DNA of 32,341 bases from NCBI GenBank assembly GCA_001044195.1, contig LFCU01000088.1, positions 1-32,341 on the forward strand, written 5' to 3'. Each line of letters begins with the position of its first letter. Within the stretch, counting starts at the first letter, position 1. Shown here one piece after another: positions 6,047-13,303 of the stretch. The position numbers were made by a program, and so were the translations under genes. The DNA comes from Candidatus Achromatium palustre (GTDB taxonomy: Bacteria > Pseudomonadota > Gammaproteobacteria > Chromatiales > Chromatiaceae). The notes beneath the pieces are model-generated. The model saw nothing but the letters and a program-made list of their open reading frames with translations, made no database searches and was not told the DNA's origin.

Positions 6047-7426
6047 TTATCTAGCTACCGCGACGTTATTTGGATTAACCAGAGGCGATGATTTGAGTGA
6101 TGGTTTTACCAAAGTATCAGGGCTACTATTAGATAATTTAGATGTTTTAGATATAGAAGAATTATCAGCCTGTTGTTGCTTGGCAGTAGCATAATCTTGA
6201 TAACCTGGGATCAGGATCTTATTAAGATTTTGTAAAGTTTTATAATATTTAGGTCTACCATCTTTATACACAGCTTGTCTTAAATGATGTTTAGCATTTT
6301 TATAATCTTGGCGATATTTCATTAAAAATTTTCCAAGCGCATAATGACTCAAGGCATCAGCTACCGAACGTTCGTGGCCTGCTGGAATCAAACGTTCTCC
6401 TATTCTTAATACCCGTTCCGCCTCATCCAATTTGCCTAAAGCGATTAAAGAATCGGCCCAAAGACTATAAGCAGCACTACGTGCAACAGGATATTTAGGA
6501 TAATATCGGCTATTGGCAATAGCGAGTTGATACAATTTTATGGCTGGATCATGGTTGCCTTGAGCCGCTAAGGCTTCTCCCCAGCGTAGGGATGTAAACG
6601 GAAAATGTCGATCAATTTTATCTATTTCTTTATAAATTCTAATAGCTTTGGTATAATTACCTCTAAAATGATAGCTACGACCTAAAAGTAATAAGGGCCA
6701 AATACTTTGCTGCTTAGGCAATACATCAATGCATCGTATGAGTTGGGGAAGAGTTTTGGTAAATTTGGCTGTAGGACTTTCCTGAACAAAGTAGTAACGT
6801 GCTAGTAAGTAAGGATCGATCCGATCTACAATAGCTTCAGCAGCTCTAGTGAGCAAAGAGCCAATCTCTATGTCAACGTTTGAAGTAATAAGCTGAGTAT
6901 TAGTAGTATTTGGATTGTTTTCTGTATTTGAAAGCTTGCCACCCAAAAAACTACCAGCTTGTCCAGTTATAACCTGTGCTGAATCAAACACAACTTTATT
7001 GCTTTTCAGGGTAATACTAAAAGAATCATTCTCGCTGCTAAAGCCGGTGATGACCATATATAGAATATCGCCTTCTTGTACAATTTTACCCTTTAAGCGA
7101 TATGGGATCAGCCCAAGCACTCCTTGAACTGCAAGGACGCTATCTTTAATCCCTAAAGTCTCACTAATATTTTGCAATGATTGCTGCTGCATGTTGCCGA
7201 TAGTAGAGTACATCACCCCCCTAGAAGTATTGGCTACATCGGAGATTTTATAAACCTTGTACATGATGGTGTTACGAACATTTTTGGCATCATATCCCAT
7301 ATTTTGCGCCATTTGAGGCACACTTTTAACATCGAATGTGATCATATTGACATCGGTGACAACTGCAAAACCGAAAACTGTCAACATGGATAACAGTGGT
7401 ATGGTTAAAAAACCAAGGTCAAACAT
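6047..7426 (-). CDS. membrane-anchored TPR protein
   Basis: A 459-residue protein beginning with one hydrophobic segment (about 5-24) that could be an uncleaved signal anchor. Residues 30-210 form a domain I do not recognise (it includes GYDAKNVRNTIMYKVYKISD). Residues about 230-400 are tetratricopeptide repeats: LLLGRSYHFRGNYTKAIRIY, LRWGEALAAQGNHDPAIKLY, LWADSLIALGKLDEAERVL and LGKFLMKYRQDYKNAKHHL. The tail is Ser/Asn/Pro-rich. TPRs bind partner proteins; the partner is probably the small membrane protein encoded 19 bases downstream. The ATG has GGAG about ten bases upstream. Confidence 0.75.
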   Translation of the reverse strand: MFDLGFLTIPLLSMLTVFGFAVVTDVNMITFDVKSVPQMAQNMGYDAKNVRNTIMYKVYKISDVANTSRGVMYSTIGNMQQQSLQNISETLGIKDSVLAVQGVLGLIPYRLKGKIVQEGDILYMVITGFSSENDSFSITLKSNKVVFDSAQVITGQAGSFLGGKLSNTENNPNTTNTQLITSNVDIEIGSLLTRAAEAIVDRIDPYLLARYYFVQESPTAKFTKTLPQLIRCIDVLPKQQSIWPLLLLGRSYHFRGNYTKAIRIYKEIDKIDRHFPFTSLRWGEALAAQGNHDPAIKLYQLAIANSRYYPKYPVARSAAYSLWADSLIALGKLDEAERVLRIGERLIPAGHERSVADALSHYALGKFLMKYRQDYKNAKHHLRQAVYKDGRPKYYKTLQNLNKILIPGYQDYATAKQQQADNSSISKTSKLSNSSPDTLVKPSLKSSPLVNPNNVAVAR

Positions 7427-7498
7427 TGAGCTTTGTCTCCAAAATGTAGCACCAATTTTTGTATGGAATGAATGTTGATGGATCTATTATCTATCTAT

Positions 7499-8101
7499 CT
7501 ATTTTAGTTTTTGTAAAATTCGCTGCTCTACCTGTTCGGCAGCTTGGCGCAACATAGTAGGCAAAATCTCTTTAGCAATCTTGTTTATTAAGCTTTGAGC
7601 AAATTTTTCTTCGCGATGTTTTAAGTCTTCTCGAAGTTTAGCAATTTGCCCTTCAAAATCGCGGCTCAATTGCTCTATTTGATTCGATGAAGCTCCACCT
7701 CCTGAAGCAGTACTAGTGCCTCCAGAACCACCAGCGACTGTAGAATCAATATTTTTCAAAATAACCTCCAATTTTTCGGGTTTAGCGGGTTTAGACAATA
7801 TACCTAAGGCTCCCTTGCCTGTAGCCTCAATTTGATATGCTTCGTCGTCGTTTGCGGTACACATTACTACAGGAATATGAGCGGTTTGCGCATCAGCCTT
7901 TAAAGCATCTAAGGCTTCAAATCCGTTCATATTTGGCATCATATGATCCATAAAAATGGCATCTGGCGGATTTTCTTTCACTCTTTCTAAAGCAGCCTCA
8001 GCCGATTCTACTGGATCAACTTCACACTCATGTTTTTGCAACAGGTTACGCATAGCATAACGTGCTGCCTTAGAGTCGTCTACCAAAAGTATTTTACGCA
8101 T
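7499..8101 (-). CDS. response-regulator receiver protein with coiled-coil tail
   Basis: A 200-residue protein starting at the ATG with GGGAT six to ten bases upstream; the frame extends 23 codons further, but the CheY-type start MRKILLVDDSKAARYAM supports this ATG. The receiver domain (1-120) has the acidic pair D8/D9, phospho-acceptor D52 (IFMDHMMPN), T82 and K104 (LSKPAKP). A Gly/Ser-rich linker leads to a charged coiled coil (about 145-200, LSRDFEGQIAKLREDLKHRE), ending in EILPTMLRQAAEQVEQRI. No DNA-binding domain is present, so output is by protein contact. No histidine kinase is nearby. It lies 72 bases upstream of the TPR gene on the same strand. Confidence 0.85.
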   Translation of the reverse strand: MRKILLVDDSKAARYAMRNLLQKHECEVDPVESAEAALERVKENPPDAIFMDHMMPNMNGFEALDALKADAQTAHIPVVMCTANDDEAYQIEATGKGALGILSKPAKPEKLEVILKNIDSTVAGGSGGTSTASGGGASSNQIEQLSRDFEGQIAKLREDLKHREEKFAQSLINKIAKEILPTMLRQAAEQVEQRILQKLK

Positions 8102-8213
8102 ATTTATCCCGATTTTTTGCTTAATTAATTGTCTATTCAGATGGCTATCATTCGGTATTGCATTTAGCAAATCCGAATGATGTGAAGCTTGTGATTATAA
8201 GCTGCTATATTGC

Positions 8214-8471
8214 TTAATTAAGTCCGCACATGCCGCCAGCGCAGCAGCTTCCTGTAGGACAGGAAGGCGTAAAATCAGACTTAATACCAACACTTTTAAT
8301 TACATTACCACCAGTAGCTAGGCGTGTTACTGGAGTTTCTGGATTAGTCTCTCCGGTAGCAAGCCCTGCTTTGCCACACAGCTCTCCCCAAGTAGTAATC
8401 GTTTCACTCATTCGATGGGTTACTTCTATTATGCGATCATTGGCATCACAACGATAATCGTAAGTAGGCAT
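8214..8471 (-). CDS. FmdB-family putative zinc-ribbon protein
   Basis: An 85-residue protein with the family's start MPTYDYRCDAN. The zinc ribbon looks degenerate: the first CxxC is reduced to a single C8 and the second to LCGKAG (C32). The C-terminus ends in a cysteine-rich CPTGSCCAGGMCGLN (C71, C76, C77, C82) that may compensate. FmdB-type proteins are widespread and poorly understood; they were named as possible regulators of formamidase genes. A GAGGA ribosome site lies about nine bases before the ATG. It is separated by 112 bases from the receiver gene. Confidence 0.8.
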   Translation of the reverse strand: MPTYDYRCDANDRIIEVTHRMSETITTWGELCGKAGLATGETNPETPVTRLATGGNVIKSVGIKSDFTPSCPTGSCCAGGMCGLN

Positions 8472-8551
8472 CGATATTTTTCCTCATAAATGCAAATATA
8501 ATATATCTTAATTAAATATTTTTTAGATATATTGGTTTTGAGAGCTATATT
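8472..8551. other. AT-rich spacer before MITE copy
   Basis: AT-rich non-coding DNA upstream of the FmdB gene, probably holding its promoter. No confident -35/-10 pair stands out. It is the left end of a 654-base gene-free stretch (8472-9125) otherwise filled by two MITE copies and a palindrome. Confidence 0.4.
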
Positions 8552-8653
8552 GGCATCCTTCATTTGTCTTCAAAAGTATTTTACACTAGTCGTTCCCACG
8601 CTCTGCGTGGGAACGATGAAAAAAGTGTAAACTGGAAAATAATGAAGGACACC
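8552..8653. mobile_element. MITE copy (GGCATCCTTCATT ends, GTTCCCAC core)
   Basis: A 102-bp element. The left end GGCATCCTTCATT...TTTACACT is mirrored by AGTGTAAA...AATGAAGGACACC on the right. At its centre is the exact palindrome CGTTCCCACG...CGTGGGAACG (8591-8615). Flanks CTATATT at 8545-8551 and 8655-8661 look like a target duplication, one base offset on the right. No coding capacity. Confidence 0.75.
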
Positions 8654-8870
8654 ACTATATTAATCTTAATTTTTTATTTTATACTGGATATGCAAACTAT
8701 ACGACTTTAAATATATCCTTCATCTTTAAAATATATTTTAAACTCATACATTTTGTTTTTCCATTGTTAAAAGATTTAGTCTATTTCTAAATGGAATTTG
8801 TAAATATAAACTAACCACATTCTTATAGAATTTTTTAAATACTAAGAATTTTTTAATTTGAGCATTTTAT

Positions 8871-8895
8871 CGTTCCCACTCAGAGCGTGGGAACG
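8871..8895. repeat. GTTCCCAC-type palindrome
   Basis: An isolated palindrome CGTTCCCACTC...GCGTGGGAACG, the same core as in the MITE copies but without their ends. It is followed 20 bases later by a 21-base segment (8915-8935, AATATGACAAAGTAGAACTA) that recurs exactly at 29170-29190. Confidence 0.65.
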
Positions 8896-8940
8896 CTATA
8901 ACCTACACAATTCTAATATGACAAAGTAGAACTAAGCTAT

Positions 8941-9072
8941 GGCATCCTGCATTTCCTAATTTACAATTTATAGATTGGTTATATTATCAACATTCTTTAT
9001 TAATACTGGTATGAATATCCTATTCCCAATTCAAAAAGTGTAAACTACTTTTGGACGGTAATGAAAGATGCC
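8941..9072. mobile_element. MITE copy with exact 8-bp target duplication
   Basis: A 132-bp element with ends GGCATCCTGCATT and AATGAAAGATGCC, imperfect inverted repeats. TAAGCTAT occurs at 8933-8940 and again at 9073-9080, flanking both ends exactly. This copy has an AT-rich interior without the GTTCCCAC palindrome, but it keeps the AGTGTAAACT block. It lies 53 bases before rnhB and could carry part of that promoter region. Confidence 0.8.
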
Positions 9073-9125
9073 TAAGCTATAGTTATAGTCTTAAATAATT
9101 TAATCAATCTACAATATTATTCTAA

Positions 9126-9731
9126 ATGACAAAAGTTATAAATTGGTACGAAACTGAGGCTTGGGTAGCGGGAGTAGATGAGGCGGGACGTGGCCCACTA
9201 GCAGGGCCTGTGATTGCGGCTGCTGTAATCTTACATCCCCATAAACCCATTTCTGGAATTGCAGATTCCAAAACATTAAACCCTAATCGTCGAAAACAAT
9301 TGTACCAGCAAATTCTTACAAACGCTCTTGCTTGGTCAACGGGACGTGCTGAAGTATCAGAAATAGACCAGATAAATATACTCCAAGCAAGTTTATTAGC
9401 AATGCAAAGAGCTGTACAAGGTATCAGTCCTCTTCCAAAATTGGTGATAGTTGATGGCAACACTTGCCCTAATCTACCATGTCCTGCCAAAACTGTCGTA
9501 GGCGGAGATCGTACTATAGGGGCTATTAGTGCTGCATCTATCTTAGCTAAGGTTATACGAGATCAAGAGATGGAAGAGCTTGATAAAATTTTTCCAGAAT
9601 ATGGATTTGCAAATCATAAAGGCTACCCAACAGCTTCCCATATAAAAAAACTAAATACTTTTGGTATTAGTCCAGTGCATAGACGTACATTTGGACCAGT
9701 ACGTAAGTGTGTAACAGCATCTTTATTTTGA
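9126..9731 (+). CDS. rnhB: ribonuclease HII
   Basis: A 201-residue protein that removes RNA, including single ribonucleotides, from RNA-DNA hybrids in the cytoplasm. The family start is clear: VAGVDEAGRGPLAGPVIAAA, with catalytic D18 and E19. Further active-site residues are D110 (LVIVDGNT) and D146 in SAASILAKVIRDQEM. GGDRTIGAISAASILAK and the C-terminal GYPTASHIKKLNTFGISPVH with RRTF are also conserved. The length is normal (about 200). There is no good Shine-Dalgarno site. It stands alone between repeat-rich spacers; the usual lpxB/dnaE neighbours are absent. Confidence 0.95.
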   Translation: MTKVINWYETEAWVAGVDEAGRGPLAGPVIAAAVILHPHKPISGIADSKTLNPNRRKQLYQQILTNALAWSTGRAEVSEIDQINILQASLLAMQRAVQGISPLPKLVIVDGNTCPNLPCPAKTVVGGDRTIGAISAASILAKVIRDQEMEELDKIFPEYGFANHKGYPTASHIKKLNTFGISPVHRRTFGPVRKCVTASLF

Positions 9732-10007
9732 CTAATACATATTTAATATTGAAGTAAAATTGATAGGTGATAGGTAATAAATATTCAACTTAAGATTCAA
9801 AAACGAGTATAAAAACATTGGCATTGTTGTAATTATAAATTATACTCATTTTAATAAATCAATTTATCTTATCTTGAATTTATTTTAATAACTTATTTAT
9901 AATTATAATAACTTATTTATAATATAGTATTATAAATACATAAAGATTTTATATTTTGTTATAGCTTTTTTTAGAAGATCAAATTTTTATAAAATGACAA
10001 GATAAAT
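9732..10007. other. AT-rich non-coding stretch
   Basis: Very AT-rich DNA downstream of rnhB with short direct repeats (AATAACTTATTTATAAT occurs twice, near 9887 and 9907). I see no terminator with a T-tract and no gene. It continues into a MITE copy at 10008 and then AT-rich sequence up to 10383. Confidence 0.4.
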
Positions 10008-10157
10008 GTCATCCTTAATTTCCAGTTTATATCACCCCAAGTTTTGCATGGAAACGCATCCTGGACGATCCAAATTAAACGTTCCCGCGCAGAGCGTAGG
10101 AACGATCAAAAAGTAAGTGTAAAGTACAGTACTTAATAGAAGCAAATGAAGGATTCC
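10008..10157. mobile_element. degenerate MITE copy
   Basis: About 150 bp. The left end GTCATCCTTAATTTCCAGTT is related to the GGCATCCTTCATTTCCAG end, and the right end is AAGTGTAAAG...AAATGAAGGATTCC. Inside are GCATGGAAACGCATCCTGGA and a CGTTCCCGC...GTAGGAACG palindrome (10080-10104). The right half matches the partial copy at 22899-22971. No target duplication is visible, so this is probably an old insertion. Confidence 0.6.
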
Positions 10158-10383
10158 AAAAAAGTCCTTGATTATCTAAAGTATATTAAGTATATAGAAA
10201 ATATGCTTTAAATAGTAAAAAATATTAAGAATTCAATCCTTTAAATCAAGTTCTAAAAACAACCGAGATTGATAAGTTTGATAAAATACCAAATTTTAAA
10301 TAATTTCTACAAACCTTGTAACAACTTTTGAAAAATGGTGGTTTTAATATCTTTACCAAATCTTAAAAAGATAATATATTATA

Positions 10384-10452
10384 GACATTATCAAAAAAAT
10401 TTGTCTAAACACCAAATATACTGAACAGTATTCAGTAATTTCAGATAATGTC
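10384..10452. repeat. GACATTATC...GATAATGTC inverted repeat
   Basis: 9-bp inverted ends 69 bases apart, the same terminal sequence and almost the same length as the element at 26519-26589, though the interiors differ. A second small palindrome (TACTGAA / TTCAGTA) lies inside at about 10420-10438. It ends 39 bases before the cyclic-nucleotide-binding gene, so an operator role is an alternative. Confidence 0.35.
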
Positions 10453-10491
10453 CCATAAATCTAATCAAAATTTCATGAAATAATTTTTATA

Positions 10492-11949
10492 GTGCCCGCA
10501 ATGGCCACAGAATTTAAAAAAGATAAAGCAGTATTTAAAAATCTGGTACCCCTAGATGCCTTAGCTGATGCAGCATTGGACCAGCTAATTAGACACGTCC
10601 CGGTAGAGCATGCCCCAAAAGGGAAAATGTTGTTTCGTGAAGGTGACGAAGACCAAAGACATATATATCTGCTAGAAGGCCAAGTTCAATTACTTTCTAA
10701 AGATCGTGAATTTGAAATAGTTAAAAGTGGTACCCAATCAGCTCGTTTTGCTCTAGCGCATCAATGGCCGCGTAAATTCTCCGGACGTGCTATAGAGGAA
10801 GTATACTTTATACGCATTCCTAGCAAAGTACTCCATAGTTTAGTAGTACGTAGTTCTCAAGCCAAAAGTAAAAGTGATCAAGCTGAAGAGCCAGGTACGG
10901 ATTGTATGACTTTAGCTCTAAACGCTAGAGTATTACAACATGTTTCACCAGCTGATATTCAAAAAGTATTAGTACGCATGGAAGAAGTACCAGTAAAAAA
11001 TGATGAAACTGTAATTCGCCAGGGCGATCCAGGAGATTACTTTTATATTATTGCAAAAGGTACTGGCGTTGTTACAAGGACTGATCCCAAAGGCGAGCGG
11101 CAACTTGCGGTTTTATCTCCTGGCGATGGTTTTGGTGAAGATTCACTAATCTCTGGAGAACCTCGAGCTGCATCTATTACTATGGCTAGTGATGGTGTGC
11201 TTATACGTCTACCTAAGGATGACTTTTTAGAATTTGTACGGCGTCCATTAGTTAAAGGCAAAAAGATAAATGAAGCTAGAAAACTTGTAGAAGAAGGTGC
11301 GGTTTGGCTAGATATTCGTCATCCTGAAGAATATGCCGAAAATCATTATCCTGATGCTATTAATCTGCCATTAGAAACTTTAAGAGAGCGTTGCGATGCA
11401 TATCCTAATGATAAGCAATATATAGTATATGGGCCGCAAAATCAAAGCGAAGTCGGAACATTTTTGCTACGGGAACGTGGTTTTAATGTTTTCTTATTAG
11501 AAAATTGGAAACCAGGACAAATTAGAAGGGTTGACGAAGATGATAGTACTTTAATAGACATTGATGATGATAATGCTAAAACTTCAGCACCTTCTGAACA
11601 GCAAGAAGATTTTGAAGCGCAGCTTACAAAGCACAAAGAGATTATTGATCAAAAAACCTCTGAAATAGAAAAGCTTGAGCAAAAGCTTAAAGCGTCTATT
11701 GAAAAAAATAAACGTTTGGAACAAGATTTGGAGCAGGCTCTGAAAAATAGTGCTGATGCAAGTGCTGATAAAGCAGCTCCATTGCAAAAACGCATCAAAC
11801 AGTTAGAGTTAGAGTACACCGAATTGCAAGAGGAACGGGATACTATCTCAGCACTACTTGATGATTCAACTGCTCAAGAATCCAAGCTTTCTTGGAAGTA
11901 TGAAAAGATTCGTGAGGAGCTTGAAAATTATAAGAAAGCTCAAAATTAA
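10492..11949 (+). CDS. dual cNMP-binding / rhodanese-like / coiled-coil protein
   Basis: A 485-residue soluble protein starting at GTG 10492 or, three codons on, ATG 10501; neither has a clear ribosome site. Residues about 18-118 form a cyclic-nucleotide-binding-like domain without the phosphate-binding motif. Residues 140-252 are a second such domain with a good phosphate-binding cassette (FGEDSLISGEPRAAS, 214-228). Residues 257-342 are a rhodanese fold (VWLDIRHPEEYAENHYPDAI), but the active-site loop reads YGPQNQS where the cysteine should be, so it should be inactive. Residues 372-485 are coiled coil with an acidic linker before it. There is no DNA-binding helix-turn-helix, so it is not a CRP. 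It probably acts as a nucleotide-responsive scaffold or regulator. Confidence 0.8.
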   Translation: MPAMATEFKKDKAVFKNLVPLDALADAALDQLIRHVPVEHAPKGKMLFREGDEDQRHIYLLEGQVQLLSKDREFEIVKSGTQSARFALAHQWPRKFSGRAIEEVYFIRIPSKVLHSLVVRSSQAKSKSDQAEEPGTDCMTLALNARVLQHVSPADIQKVLVRMEEVPVKNDETVIRQGDPGDYFYIIAKGTGVVTRTDPKGERQLAVLSPGDGFGEDSLISGEPRAASITMASDGVLIRLPKDDFLEFVRRPLVKGKKINEARKLVEEGAVWLDIRHPEEYAENHYPDAINLPLETLRERCDAYPNDKQYIVYGPQNQSEVGTFLLRERGFNVFLLENWKPGQIRRVDEDDSTLIDIDDDNAKTSAPSEQQEDFEAQLTKHKEIIDQKTSEIEKLEQKLKASIEKNKRLEQDLEQALKNSADASADKAAPLQKRIKQLELEYTELQEERDTISALLDDSTAQESKLSWKYEKIREELENYKKAQN

Positions 11950-12155
11950 CCAAATACTTCTTAATTAAGTTATGATATCTTGTATTAAGGCAGTTATGGG
12001 ATGCTTCGAGACACGAAGTGCATCGATGTTAATTCTTAGTACCAATTATTCCTATCCATAAATCCCCTAAAATTGGCCAAAAGACTCAACAACACAATGT
12101 ATTGTTTTTTTAAAGAAAACATTGCGTACCTTTCGAAACCCAACTTGATTCTCTG
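11950..12155. other. short non-coding space between convergent genes
   Basis: The convergent intergenic space ahead of the repeat at 12156. It holds GATGCTTCGAGACACGAAGTGCATC, an imperfect palindrome at about 12000-12025. No gene or clear T-tract terminator is visible. Confidence 0.35.
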
Positions 12156-12260
12156 CGGATACGTCTATTAAGTTGTGTGAATCATAAATTAATTGCTCCC
12201 ATGCTCTGCGTGGGAACGCATCTTGGACACTCTACGTCCTATAATTTATATGGTTCCCAA
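12156..12260. mobile_element. diverged copy of the 609-729 MITE overlapping the end of tatD
   Basis: The left arm CGGATACGTCTATTAAGTTG matches the 609 arm with small changes, followed by CATAAATT, a GCTCCCATGC...GTGGGAACGCAT core and TGGACACTCTACGTCCTATA. The right arm is shortened to TTTATATGGTTCCCAA. That arm supplies the last four codons and stop of tatD. Confidence 0.65.
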
Positions 12261-13007
12261 AATTATCTGATAGGCATTAGTAGTTGTATACAAGGCAGTA
12301 AACTCAGGTTGTTCATTGCGTATTTGGGCTAAGGCATTGAGACATTCAGGAAGATATTCAGGACTATTACGTTCGCCTCTATGAGAGGCAACTGTTAGAT
12401 CAGGAGCATCCGTCTCTAGTACCAAAGCCTGTGCTGGTAAAGATTTGGCCAGGCTATGTAATTTTCGAGATCCAGTGTATGTTAACATGCCACCAAATCC
12501 CAGCTTAAATCCCATATCTATATATTTATGAGCTTGTTGGAAACTGCCATTGAAGGCATGTACTATCCCTCTATTTATAACAAAATGTCTAAGGATTCTC
12601 AAAACTTGATCATGGGCTTTACGTACATGCAACAAAACTGGTAACTTAAAAGAAGTTGCTATACTAAGTTGGGCTTCAAAAAAATATTGCTGTTGGGTCT
12701 TATCTGTGTTTTTATCCCAATAGTCAAGCCCAATTTCTCCTATTGCTATGGGTCTATATAGTTTAATAAGATATACTAAATAATCTAAATGCTTGCTAGT
12801 GTGTTGCTGTAAATATAGAGGGTGTAAACCTAATGCTGGATAAAGTTGTGTATTATTGGCGGCTATATTTAATAAATTTTGAAAGCCTGTAGCATGAATA
12901 CCTGGTATAATAATGCCTTGTATTCCTAATTTAAAGGCATTATTTATTACTTGAATGCGATCCTGATTAAATTCTGCAACATCTAAATGGCAATGAGTAT
13001 CAATCAT
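12246..13007 (-). CDS. TatD-family metal-dependent DNase
   Basis: A 253-residue TIM-barrel metallohydrolase. The metal ligands are in place: H5/H7 (DTHCHLD), E91 (IGEIGLDYW), H127 (LLHVRKA), H150 (VHAFNGS) and D200 (LETDAPDL). The length matches the family (about 255). TatD proteins are 3'-5' exonucleases or deoxyribonucleases acting in DNA repair or turnover. It could be TatD or YcfH; the sequence does not separate them and there is no holB or tmk neighbour. The last residues (LGTI) and the stop come from a repeat arm, but the domain is complete. Its 5' end is duplicated upstream (see 13055-13125). Confidence 0.9.
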   Translation of the reverse strand: MIDTHCHLDVAEFNQDRIQVINNAFKLGIQGIIIPGIHATGFQNLLNIAANNTQLYPALGLHPLYLQQHTSKHLDYLVYLIKLYRPIAIGEIGLDYWDKNTDKTQQQYFFEAQLSIATSFKLPVLLHVRKAHDQVLRILRHFVINRGIVHAFNGSFQQAHKYIDMGFKLGFGGMLTYTGSRKLHSLAKSLPAQALVLETDAPDLTVASHRGERNSPEYLPECLNALAQIRNEQPEFTALYTTTNAYQIILGTI

Positions 13008-13024
13008 AAAAACATTAACCAGAT

Positions 13025-13125
13025 CGTTCCCACGTAGAGCGTGGAAACGATCAAAAATGGCAATGAGTATCTGTCATAATTTAAGTATCTGTCATACTAT
13101 CATAATTTAAGTATCTGTCATAATA
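13025..13125. repeat. palindrome plus partial duplications of the tatD 5' end
   Basis: 13025-13049 is a CGTTCCCACG-type palindrome. 13055-13080 repeats the first codons of tatD (12985-13009) with two changes; read on the minus strand it would encode MTDTHCHF and stop. A further ladder follows: GTATCTGTCATAATTTAA at about 13067, a longer variant at about 13085 and a partial copy at about 13111. All lie in the divergent promoter region of tatD and the receiver/MBL gene. Confidence 0.75.
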
Positions 13126-13303
13126 GAATATTGATAAAATATAGCCACTTGATACCTAAATATATACCCAACATAATAGACTAAAAATAAAGCAAATTAT
13201 AATTACAATTTAGTTTAAAAATTAGTATATAATAGTATATTATTTAAGCTAGATAATTTAAAGTACACTGGTAACCATCTAAAATATCCTAAATATACCA
13301 AGG

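Noticed and set aside
8102-8170. 23-residue extension of the receiver protein
   Set aside because: No ribosome site, and receiver domains start near MRKILLVDDS; ATG 8101 has GGGAT upstream.
13067-13125. CRISPR-like repeats near tatD
   Set aside because: Units are short, unequal and have no spacers; this is a local tandem duplication.
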